Below, one piece after another: positions 24,508-32,099 of a DNA stretch of 64,000 bases. This DNA is from Desulfobacca_B sp046538075 (GTDB lineage: Bacteria > Desulfobacterota > Desulfobaccia > Desulfobaccales > Desulfobaccaceae). The translations under genes and the position numbers were made by a program. The stretch is taken from the NCBI GenBank assembly GCA_046538075.1, contig JBKHJN010000005.1, forward strand, positions 1-64,000, written 5' to 3'. The notes below the pieces were generated by a model. That model saw only the letters and a list, made by a program, of their open reading frames with translations. It did not search any database and was not told the DNA's origin. Position 1 is the stretch's first letter. Each line of letters starts with the position of its first letter.

Positions 24508-25857
24508 ATGGTGGATTTCCCCATCAAACCACTACTGCACGATCGAACCCGAGCTTTGCTGGAGGTGGAGACTGAGCCGGGCTTGGGATGTACCGATCCC
24601 GCGGCCATTGGGCTTTGCGCCGCCGCCGCGGCTTCGCTTCTGTCGAAAGCAGAAATTGATGCCCTCGAAGTTACCATTGACCCCAGGCTCTTTAAAAACG
24701 CCTTTAGGGCGGTCATCCCGGGCGCCGGCAATAAAAGCGGGCTGACCCTAGCTGCGGCCTTGGGAGCGATAGCCGGAGACCCCAGCCTGAAGCTGCAGGT
24801 TTTTGCCCCGGTAGATGCCAACGGACTGGCAAAGGCCCAGCGTCTTGTGGAGGAAGGCAAAATCTCCATCCATATTAAACAGGAGGAGAAGGAAATCTAC
24901 GTGAAAACCGTGATCACCGCCAGGGGACAGACGGCCGAAGCGGTCATCACCGGCCAACATAGCCATCTGGCTGCACTTTCCTTGAACGGCCAACCCCAGG
25001 TGGGGCATCCATTACTGAGCCGCGCCGGGGAACAGGATAGGGGCCTGGAGGAGTTGGAGCAATGGCTGATTTCCCTTTCCTTGGGCGATATGCTGGACTT
25101 GCTGGATGGGCTGGATGCCGATGATCTAACCTACATCCAGCAGGGAATCGAGATGAACCAAAGGCTGGCAGACTACGGAGTGGCCCACGGTCCGGGCCTG
25201 GGGGTGGGCCAGGCCCAGCAGCGCCTGGTCCAGCAAGGACTGATTGCCCAGGATCAGGCGGTCTGGGCCGGGATCCTGACCGCGGCAGCTATCGACGCCC
25301 GCATGGCCGGAGTCCTACTGCCTGCCATGACCCTGGCGGGCAGCGGCAACCAGGGCATCGCTGCCAGCCTGCCGGTGGCGGCTGCCGCCCAGTTTGTCTT
25401 GATCAAGGACCGCCAGCTAATACTCAAGGCAGTGACCTTAAGCTATCTGGTTACCTGTTACATCAAGGCCCATGTGGGGCGTCTGAGCGCCTTGTGCGGC
25501 AGCAGCGTTGCCGGCGGGGCCGGAGCCGCGGCCGGCGTAGTCTATCTTCAAGGGGGGGCAGTGGATAAAATCGGCGGGGCCATTAACAATCATCTCGCCT
25601 GTGGGGCGACGGTGATCTGTGACGGGGCCAAATCCAGTTGCGCCCTCAAGGTCGGAGAAGCCGCGGCCGCGGCGGTTAAAAACGCCCGGTTGGCCCTCCA
25701 GGGCACTGTGGTCCGGCCATTCGACGGGTTCATCGGCCAGAACGCTGAAGACTCCATCCGCCATCTCGGCAGGCTCTCCCGCGAAGGGCTCTCCACCATG
25801 GATGCCGCCCTCCTGGATATTATGGTAGGCCAATCCGGTCAGTCAAGCTGCCCTTAA
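24508..25857 (+). CDS. L-cysteine desulfidase / UPF0597 (CyuA/YhaM, serine dehydratase alpha-like)
   Basis: This family uses a [4Fe-4S] cluster to break down L-cysteine to pyruvate, sulfide and ammonia, and is related to the alpha domain of Fe-S serine dehydratase. Conserved parts are TEPGLGCTDPAAIGL, FKNAFRAVIPG, LCGSSVAGGAGAAAG and NHLACGATVICDGAKSSCALK, whose cysteines match the cluster ligands. Length is 449 residues. The AAGGAGG site is only 2 nt from the ATG at 24508, so the adjacent GTG at 24511 may be the true start. It is convergent with the hydantoinase gene. Confidence 0.88.
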   Translation: MVDFPIKPLLHDRTRALLEVETEPGLGCTDPAAIGLCAAAAASLLSKAEIDALEVTIDPRLFKNAFRAVIPGAGNKSGLTLAAALGAIAGDPSLKLQVFAPVDANGLAKAQRLVEEGKISIHIKQEEKEIYVKTVITARGQTAEAVITGQHSHLAALSLNGQPQVGHPLLSRAGEQDRGLEELEQWLISLSLGDMLDLLDGLDADDLTYIQQGIEMNQRLADYGVAHGPGLGVGQAQQRLVQQGLIAQDQAVWAGILTAAAIDARMAGVLLPAMTLAGSGNQGIAASLPVAAAAQFVLIKDRQLILKAVTLSYLVTCYIKAHVGRLSALCGSSVAGGAGAAAGVVYLQGGAVDKIGGAINNHLACGATVICDGAKSSCALKVGEAAAAAVKNARLALQGTVVRPFDGFIGQNAEDSIRHLGRLSREGLSTMDAALLDIMVGQSGQSSCP

Positions 25858-25885
25858 AATATCTCAAAAAAACCGTGGCTGGGCT

Positions 25886-27454
25886 TCAGGGCCGCGTCCC
25901 CCAGCCGCCGCCGCCGGGGGTGCGGATTGACAGGCGGGTGCCGGGGGCCAGGGTCAGGTTGACTTTACCGGGCAGGCGTTGTTCTCTCTCCGGGGTGATC
26001 AAAACATTTTCGCCCTTGCGGCCGGGGTGGCCGCCACTTAAACCATAAGGGGGATGCTGCCGGCGCTCGGTGAGCAGGCTGAGGGTAACTTCGGACAGAA
26101 ATTGAAAATCCCGGCGCAGTCCCTGGCCGCCCCGATGCTGACCGTCGCCCCCTGAGCCCGGTCGATAGCCATAATGTTCCACCAATACCGGGTAATGCTG
26201 CTCAATGACCTCAACCGGGGTGTTGCGGGTATTGGTCATGTGGCTATGGACGCCATCCAGCCCCGGGTGGCTGGGACTCCCACCCATACCGCCGCCAATA
26301 GTTTCATAATAGGTAAACTCTTGATTGGTCCCGGGCCAATGGCCCCCAAACGCCAGGTTATTCATGGTCCCCTGGCTGGCCGCCGGAATAATCTGCGGCA
26401 GCGCCTGGGCCAGAGCCCCCAGCACTGCATCCACCAGGCGCTGGGAGGTCTCAACGTTCCCGGCCGCCACTGCCGCTGGGAATCGGGCGTCGACAATACT
26501 TCCGGGGCGGGTCAGGATGGCGATCGGTCGGAAGCAGCCCTGGTTGATGGGATAGGCTTCGGGGAGCAATGATAAAAACACATAATAACAGGCGGCTTCC
26601 ACCACCGCCGGCACCGTATTGAGGCCGCCTCGGACCTGGTCCGCCGAATCTCGGAAATCCAGGATTACAGCATCATCCTGGACCGTAATCTTCACTTGCA
26701 GGGCGATATCCTGGCGGCCATAGCCATCATCGTCCAGATAATCGCCAAACTCATAGCGGCCCACGGGGATGGTCTGGATTAAGGCCCGCATGGCCCGCTC
26801 CGAGTAATCCAGCAGGGCCTGGCTCAGCTCATTTAACTTGGGTAGGCCATAGCGCACCACCAGGGCGCCGAGCCGTTGTTGACCGCGCTGCAATGCCGCG
26901 ATCTGGGCAGATAAATCGCCCTGGCGTTCCTCGGGCACCCGCATCTGGGCCAGCAGACCGGCCCAAAAGTCTTGATCCAGTTGACCCCGGCGATAAAGCC
27001 AGGAAGGAGGGATGATAACCCCCTCCTGGCGAATGTCATCGGCCAGCGGCATGGAACCCGGAGTCAGGCCCCCGACGTCGGCATGATGGGCGCGGTTAAT
27101 CAGGTAAAAAGCCGGATTCTGGCCCCCCTCCAGGTAATGCGGGGTGATCAGGGTGAGGTCAGGCAAGTGGGTCCCGCCCAGATAAGGATCATTGAGCAGC
27201 AACACATCCCCGGGTTCCAGGAGAGGATACTCGGCCAGGATCAGCGACATGGTCGAGGGCAGAGCCCCCAAATGCACCGGTATGTGAGCGGCTTGGGCCA
27301 AAAGCTCGCCCTGAGCGGTAAATACCGCACAGGAATAATCCCGGCGCTCCTTAATATTGGGAGAAAAGGCGCTGCGCCGCAGGACAATCCCCATCTCCTC
27401 GGCCACCGCGGCAAAAAGTTTGTTGAAAACCGTTAATTCCAGGGCGATGGCCAT
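25886..27454 (-). CDS. Hydantoinase B / oxoprolinase-family protein (HyuB)
   Basis: This 522-residue protein matches the B subunit of N-methylhydantoinase/5-oxoprolinase/acetone carboxylase-type enzymes. Motifs include RRSAFSPNIKERRDYSCAVF, LNDPYLGGTHLPDLTLITP and NRAHHADVGG near the N-terminus, and GGGMGGSPSHPGLDGVHSHMTNTRNTPVE and YRPGSGGDGQHRGGQG near the C-terminus. HyuB normally works with the ATP-binding HyuA, which is not in this window. The ATG is at 27454. The substrate is unknown, probably a cyclic amide. Confidence 0.9.
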   Translation of the reverse strand: MAIALELTVFNKLFAAVAEEMGIVLRRSAFSPNIKERRDYSCAVFTAQGELLAQAAHIPVHLGALPSTMSLILAEYPLLEPGDVLLLNDPYLGGTHLPDLTLITPHYLEGGQNPAFYLINRAHHADVGGLTPGSMPLADDIRQEGVIIPPSWLYRRGQLDQDFWAGLLAQMRVPEERQGDLSAQIAALQRGQQRLGALVVRYGLPKLNELSQALLDYSERAMRALIQTIPVGRYEFGDYLDDDGYGRQDIALQVKITVQDDAVILDFRDSADQVRGGLNTVPAVVEAACYYVFLSLLPEAYPINQGCFRPIAILTRPGSIVDARFPAAVAAGNVETSQRLVDAVLGALAQALPQIIPAASQGTMNNLAFGGHWPGTNQEFTYYETIGGGMGGSPSHPGLDGVHSHMTNTRNTPVEVIEQHYPVLVEHYGYRPGSGGDGQHRGGQGLRRDFQFLSEVTLSLLTERRQHPPYGLSGGHPGRKGENVLITPEREQRLPGKVNLTLAPGTRLSIRTPGGGGWGTRP

Positions 27455-27510
27455 AAAATTGACTTATTACCTAGGTCATAAAATAAATGAATTTGGGTTA
27501 AAAGAAAACA

Positions 27511-27594
27511 GCTCTCCCCACCCCTTAAGGGGGGTGGGAGGGGAGCTTGAAAGGAGGCGGGGGCCTTTGGGTCCCCCGGCCCTCCCCTCAAATT
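27511..27594 (-). repeat. MITE-like GC-rich repeat, copy 5
   Basis: The reverse complement aligns along its whole length with 21037-21120, and 27570-27594 is identical to 15-39. It contains CCCCTTAAGGGG and lies in the 328-bp gap (27455-27782) between two divergent genes. No gene was seen in the rest of that gap. Confidence 0.85.
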
Positions 27595-27782
27595 GCCTTT
27601 TAAATGGTCCGGGTAATATTATATCTTGAAATAATGCTCAGTGAATTAAAACCTGCTAACATGGACAAAAATTTAGAGTTAAGGTGGTCAATGAAATTTT
27701 AGTGGATTTAAGAGCATCCGATTGATATAGGTGATGATATTGGCCAGCCAGAGGGGTTACTTCGCCCAGAAAAGGAGAGCTT

Positions 27783-29288
27783 ATGAAACCGGTTAAAATC
27801 GGCTTTGTGGGGACCGATGGCCGCAGTTTTTTGGCGGCTTTGGAGGCCAGCCGCTCTAAGAGCGAACTTTATCCTGGTAAGTTTCAGGGTCTGGTGGTCA
27901 GGGGCACGGGGGCCATGCCGGCCTTTGCCCAAAAAATGCGCTGGCCGGTCGATTTTATACCAGTTTCGGATAATTCCCCCGCAGCCTATGCCACAGCCTT
28001 GGTTCAGGCCTTTCAGGAGGGGGCACTAGATCTCGCCCTGATCATGCCCGAAGGATTAATTTTTGAGGGCCTGATAGATGAGGTGGCCGCGGCAGGCTAC
28101 AATGACCGGATTATCGGCTTGGATCGGCAGGGGGCCTTTATCGAGGCGGATAAGATTGCCTGTAAACGCCTGTGCCAGGAGGCTGGCATCCCGGTGGCCC
28201 CGGCCTGGCAGGAGGTAGAGGCCCGCGATTATGGCGCGGTTCGGTCAACCTGTCTGGATTATCTTCACCAATTTGGCGGCGCGGTCCTTAAATATCCTTA
28301 CAGTGCTGGCGGCAAAGGAGCCCGGATCATTTTAAATACCTGGGAAATCCGTGATGTTTATCAACAATTAATCAGTGATTATAAAGATGCCTACCGAAAA
28401 TTATACGGCAAAAAATCCCCCTGGCCGCTGTTGATTGAAGCCCGCATGTCCGGGGTGGAAATCAGTTTTACGATTTTGGTGGATAAATACGGCCATTACC
28501 AGATTCTGCCTACTGCCATGGACTATCCGGAGAGATTTGAGGGGCCGCCCGGCCTCGACAACCCCATCACCGGCGGCATGGGCTCCATTTCCCCTCACCC
28601 GCTGGAAAGCCCGGCCTTGATGACCCTGGCCCAGGAAAGCATTGCCCAACCCCTGATTGACAAGATGCAAAAGCAGGGCATCCTCCGGCCCTGCGTATTA
28701 TATCCCGGCTGTTTTGCCTCTTTTGAGTCAGATTTTAGCCCCCGGGCCCTGAGGGTCTGTGAGATCAATATCCGGCCCGGGGAGCCGGAATTTCAGCCCA
28801 TTGTCAAACGGCTGCGTAATTTGGGGGCTCTCATCCAGGCCATGGTGGTGGGCAACCTGCATGAAGTGGTCCCCGAGGTCAGAACTGATCAGATTTCCTT
28901 GTGCCTGGCCTTGGTCACCGGCCCGGGCGGCCCCCAACAACAAAAGGGGTACCCGTGGTCGCTGACCAAAGGCGAGGTAGTGGAGATCGACTTCGACTAT
29001 TTTGCCAAAAAGCGGATTACCATTATCCCCTCGGCCATGGCTTATGGCCAGGACGGCCTTTTCAAATCGGATGGCTCGCGGGTCGCCTTTTTGGACGCCA
29101 ATGCCACCATCAAGCCAGGTCAGAAAAGGGGGCAGGTAGTCGACAATCTGCGACAAAGAATGCTAAACGCTTACGATAATGGCAAGATCAGGGTGATTCC
29201 CCGAGAAAATGAGCAGGGCAACCGTCTGGCCCTACGTCGTGACATCGGCCAGCATTTCCAGAAAGCCGAAATGTTGGCCGCCAACTAG
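27783..29288 (+). CDS. PurD-like ATP-grasp ligase
   Basis: This is a 501-residue ATP-grasp enzyme related to phosphoribosylamine-glycine ligase. Shared blocks are EADKIACKRLCQEAGIP, AVLKYPYSAGGKGARII (nucleotide loop), NPITGGMGSISPHP (PurD GPNTGGMG) and INIRPGEPEFQPI (PurD RFGDPE). It is longer than normal PurD (~425), and its N-terminus starts VGTDGRSFLAALEAS instead of the usual GxGGREHA, so it is probably a paralogue with another acceptor. A GGAGAG site precedes ATG 27783. It converges on a cyclohydrolase-only PurH and an unknown protein, hinting at a purine link. Confidence 0.8.
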   Translation: MKPVKIGFVGTDGRSFLAALEASRSKSELYPGKFQGLVVRGTGAMPAFAQKMRWPVDFIPVSDNSPAAYATALVQAFQEGALDLALIMPEGLIFEGLIDEVAAAGYNDRIIGLDRQGAFIEADKIACKRLCQEAGIPVAPAWQEVEARDYGAVRSTCLDYLHQFGGAVLKYPYSAGGKGARIILNTWEIRDVYQQLISDYKDAYRKLYGKKSPWPLLIEARMSGVEISFTILVDKYGHYQILPTAMDYPERFEGPPGLDNPITGGMGSISPHPLESPALMTLAQESIAQPLIDKMQKQGILRPCVLYPGCFASFESDFSPRALRVCEINIRPGEPEFQPIVKRLRNLGALIQAMVVGNLHEVVPEVRTDQISLCLALVTGPGGPQQQKGYPWSLTKGEVVEIDFDYFAKKRITIIPSAMAYGQDGLFKSDGSRVAFLDANATIKPGQKRGQVVDNLRQRMLNAYDNGKIRVIPRENEQGNRLALRRDIGQHFQKAEMLAAN

Positions 29289-29309
29289 AAGTAGCAGCAG
29301 GTCAGGGGG

Positions 29310-29684
29310 TTATTGTCTTTTCAGGTCTTCCGGCTCTACCTGGAATTTCAGGGCTGAAGGACGATTGGTTTTGTCAATATAGCTGTTCCAAATGTCGCGC
29401 AAATCTTCGATGGCCTGTTTGACGTCCAGTTCCAGGCCCCGGCCCTTAAGTTGACCCAGACAGAAGTAGAGTTCATTTAACAGACGGATCTGGGTGATGC
29501 CGATCACCTCCAGATAAGTCTCCTGACCCAGCAGGGTCAGATCTACCTTTTCAATTTCAGACAGCTCATAGAGGATTTCCTGAGCAATAGTGGTCAACAG
29601 GTCCCGGTAGTAATTGGGCTGGCTGAGATCAATTTTGCGGCCCCGGCTCAGGGCAATAGTGGTGGGAAGAGTGCTACCGCCCAT
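29310..29684 (-). CDS. Unknown protein coupled to the PurH-like gene
   Basis: I do not recognise this 124-residue product. It has no membrane span or signal peptide. The N-terminal third is short and basic (TIALSRGRKIDLSQ), followed by predicted amphipathic helices (YYRDLLTTIAQEILYELSEIEK; ITQIRLLNELYFCLGQL; VKQAIEDLRDIWNSYIDK), so an all-helical cytosolic protein is likely. I use the ATG at 29684, which lies 2 nt after the PurH-like stop and behind an AGGTG site. A start at 29717 would lie inside the upstream gene. The coupling suggests a related job or a partner protein. Confidence 0.65.
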   Translation of the reverse strand: MGGSTLPTTIALSRGRKIDLSQPNYYRDLLTTIAQEILYELSEIEKVDLTLLGQETYLEVIGITQIRLLNELYFCLGQLKGRGLELDVKQAIEDLRDIWNSYIDKTNRPSALKFQVEPEDLKRQ

Positions 29685-29686
29685 GA

Positions 29687-30283
29687 TTACACCTGCATCT
29701 TTTCCAGATAGCGGCAAATGGCGCCATCATAGTTATGGGTCAAAGCAAAAACCTTGCGGGCCAGGTTAAAACGGGTGGCCAGGGTAGTGGACCCCTGGTG
29801 GGCCTGCATTTCGGCCAGCACGGTGGGATAATCCGCCGGATCTACTATTACCGTCACATCCCGGAAATTTTTGGCGGCCGAGCGCAGCATGGCCGGGCCG
29901 CCGATATCAATATTTTCAATGGCCTCCTCCAGAGTGCACCCTGGTTGAGCTACGGTCTTGTCGAATTGATACAGATTAACCACTACCAGATCGATGGGCA
30001 GGATCTGGTGGGTCTGCATCTGGGCTACATGTTCCGGCCGGTCCCGGCGCCCCAGGATGCCGCCGTGAATTTTGGGGTGGAGGGTTTTCACCCGACCATC
30101 GAGCATCTCCGGAAAGCCGGTGAAATCGGCTACTTCTTTAACGGTGATGCCGCCTTCCCGCAGCATCCGGGCAGTACCGCCGGTGGACAGGATTTCCACC
30201 TCAAACTGACTCAGAGAGCGGGCAAATTCGACCAGCCCGGACTTATCGGTAACACTCATCAAGGCCCGTTGGATGGCGCTCAT
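29687..30283 (-). CDS. purH: IMP cyclohydrolase (PurH N-terminal domain only)
   Basis: The 198 residues cover just the MGS-like IMP cyclohydrolase domain of PurH, which closes FAICAR to IMP. Motifs are LMSVTDKSGLVEFA, ILSTGGTARMLREGGI, DGRVKTLHPKIHGGILGRRD and NIDIGGPAMLRSAAKNF. The protein stops cleanly at YDGAICRYLEKM, where bifunctional PurH continues into AICAR transformylase. There is no frameshift sign, so this is a natural single-domain form rather than a broken gene. The formyl transfer step must come from another gene, not seen here as a standard domain. The ATG at 30283 follows an AGGAGG-like site. Confidence 0.92.
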   Translation of the reverse strand: MSAIQRALMSVTDKSGLVEFARSLSQFEVEILSTGGTARMLREGGITVKEVADFTGFPEMLDGRVKTLHPKIHGGILGRRDRPEHVAQMQTHQILPIDLVVVNLYQFDKTVAQPGCTLEEAIENIDIGGPAMLRSAAKNFRDVTVIVDPADYPTVLAEMQAHQGSTTLATRFNLARKVFALTHNYDGAICRYLEKMQV

Positions 30284-30542
30284 AATTCCTCCTGCTACCA
30301 GATCAACTTAAAGTTATTCCTACTATAGCCAGAGAAATTATGCAACCCTTTAGGCTGATCGGACCTTGTAAGTTTTTGATTTTAAGTTAGCATTTGCTAA
30401 TAAAAACCAATGCCCAACTAGCTCGCAGCACCAGGCCCTGGTCTGTGGTCAGGTTGCCGGTTGAATCAGGGCTGGTTCAAACCAGGTTTCCAGACCAAAG
30501 GCGACAGGTCCAGGGTGAACAAGTGAGGCTCAAAGTTAGAGC

Positions 30543-30564
30543 CGGGGGAACTCAGCCCCCGGCC
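30543..30564 (-). terminator. GC-rich hairpin after the FmdE gene
   Basis: GCCGGGGG and CCCCCGGC form an 8-bp stem with a 6-nt loop, 12 bp after the FmdE stop on the minus strand. Only a short T-rich stretch follows, so termination is probable, not certain. The gap 30284-30542 holds no gene that I can support. Confidence 0.55.
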
Positions 30565-30575
30565 CTTGTCAGTGG

Positions 30576-31280
30576 TTAGCCATCACAGGTAAGGGTTATA
30601 CCATCGCCGGTCAGCATAAAATAATGCTCTTTGGCGCAAGTCAAACAGACTGGCTTGCCATCCCGCAGACGGACCCGGGTTTCCATGATCTCCTCGCCAC
30701 AGATGCTGCAGGGTACCGAGTCAAAGATGCGGGCATATTGTGGCATATTGATGGTCAGATGTTGAATGTCAAACTGCTCCTCCAAGGGGGTCTGCAATTC
30801 TTTTTTGGCCATGGCGTGCCACAGGTGGTGCAGGCGGTGGTGATCTTCTGAATTACCCTGGCGGTCTATCACCACTTTCTTGAATAAAGGTCCGGCCGCG
30901 GGATATTTTTCAAACAGCCGCTGGCGAAAACCGGGCTTGACCGACAACCGGACCGCGACCCCATCTTCCCGCCGGGCCACGGTTACCGCCGTCTTGCCCA
31001 AGTCTTTAAAAATCAGGGCGTTATTGCCAAAGGTACAGCCGGTAACGGTTTGGATGCCGTCGGTAAAACAATTGTTGCATTCCACGATCGCCACCACTTC
31101 TTCCATGCCGGTATTTTTACGGTTTAAGGTAGTCATGGCATATTGCCCGGCCTGAACCCCCCAGGCCACTCCGGGGCACAGATGGCCGTGGATGGTCTCG
31201 GTATGGCGAAGCAATCCCTCCAGATCGCCGCTGCGAATCATGGCTTCGATAGGCCCGCGGGCCTCGGCAAACTCGTGCAT
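30576..31280 (-). CDS. FmdE-family protein with C-terminal zinc finger
   Basis: The family is named after subunit E of molybdenum formylmethanofuran dehydrogenase, but it is common in non-methanogenic anaerobes with unknown function. Conserved FmdE features: HGHLCPGVAWGVQAGQYAM (His/Cys) and VECNNCFTDGIQTVTGCTFGNNAL, with cysteines suited to bind metal. The C-terminus has two CxxC pairs (CSICGEE, CLTCAK), a small zinc-ribbon type finger. Length is 234 residues. The next gene upstream is a flavin reductase. The protein probably binds a metal or pterin-type cofactor; this is inference. Confidence 0.85.
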   Translation of the reverse strand: MHEFAEARGPIEAMIRSGDLEGLLRHTETIHGHLCPGVAWGVQAGQYAMTTLNRKNTGMEEVVAIVECNNCFTDGIQTVTGCTFGNNALIFKDLGKTAVTVARREDGVAVRLSVKPGFRQRLFEKYPAAGPLFKKVVIDRQGNSEDHHRLHHLWHAMAKKELQTPLEEQFDIQHLTINMPQYARIFDSVPCSICGEEIMETRVRLRDGKPVCLTCAKEHYFMLTGDGITLTCDG

Positions 31281-31375
31281 TCTGTCCTGCCTCCTGGTTT
31301 AGTTTTGGTAAATAAGGAAGGAACCTGGATTTAAATCCGGTGGCAACTCCCCGCGATAATTAATCCCTATAAACT

Positions 31376-31987
31376 TCAAACCTTATATTTGTGGGCCAAG
31401 GGGTCCTTACCATTAGGAAACATTGACCCGTACAATTCAAACTTATCAATCTCCATGACAGTGCAAAATTTCATCCCCTTATTGCTGCCGGTCATCATCA
31501 GAGGCCGGGCCCTTCTGACATCCAAAGAGCCGTCCGGCAGATATACCTCATCGGCGACTTCCAGGTGGAGGACTTTTCCCATAACCAGCACATATTGCTC
31601 CTCGGCATAAGCTTTATACAGCTGACATTCCATCCAGGCGTAGCAGCCGGCGATCCCCGGGGCCTTGATTTGCACTGAGGGTTTGGCGGTGAGCCCGGCC
31701 AGCTCAAATTCATCCGCTTCCGGGGCGCAGTAGCGCGCCGTTGGAATTACCTTGTCGGCCAGTTCAATTCCAGGGAAATTCAACACAAATTCCTGGGTGG
31801 CCCGGATATTAGCCAGGGTGTCCCGCCGGTGGGCCGAGGCCACACAGACCAGATCCAGCGGCCGCAGCACCGGCATCACACAGGAGTAGGGAGCAATGTT
31901 GCGAATCCCCTCGGGGCTGAGAGTGGAAATGAAGGTCACCGGCAGCGGCATAATGGATTCTCTTTTACAAGGGTTTAAGATCATCAT
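31376..31987 (-). CDS. Flavin reductase-like (FMN-binding split barrel) protein
   Basis: This 203-residue protein carries the flavin reductase-like domain: PLPVTFISTLSPEGIRNIAPYSC at the start, then CVASAHRRDTLANIRATQEFVLNF, and EGxxxA-type VIPTARYCAPEADEFELAGLT. Such proteins bind FMN and act as NAD(P)H:flavin oxidoreductases or flavoredoxins. The two in-frame ATGs at 31987 and 31984 follow AAAGGAAA. It is followed on the same strand, 95 bp later, by the FmdE gene. In sulfate reducers flavoredoxin is of this family, which fits, but the partner is unknown. Confidence 0.87.
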   Translation of the reverse strand: MMILNPCKRESIMPLPVTFISTLSPEGIRNIAPYSCVMPVLRPLDLVCVASAHRRDTLANIRATQEFVLNFPGIELADKVIPTARYCAPEADEFELAGLTAKPSVQIKAPGIAGCYAWMECQLYKAYAEEQYVLVMGKVLHLEVADEVYLPDGSLDVRRARPLMMTGSNKGMKFCTVMEIDKFELYGSMFPNGKDPLAHKYKV

Positions 31988-32099
31988 GATTTCCTTTATT
32001 ATAACTAATTCTACTTGGCTCTCAAGCGCTTGATAACTAGGTCAGACAGAGGGCACCTGCAGTTTAAAAGACATTGCTGGCCGCCAAACGCCCTTGTAG

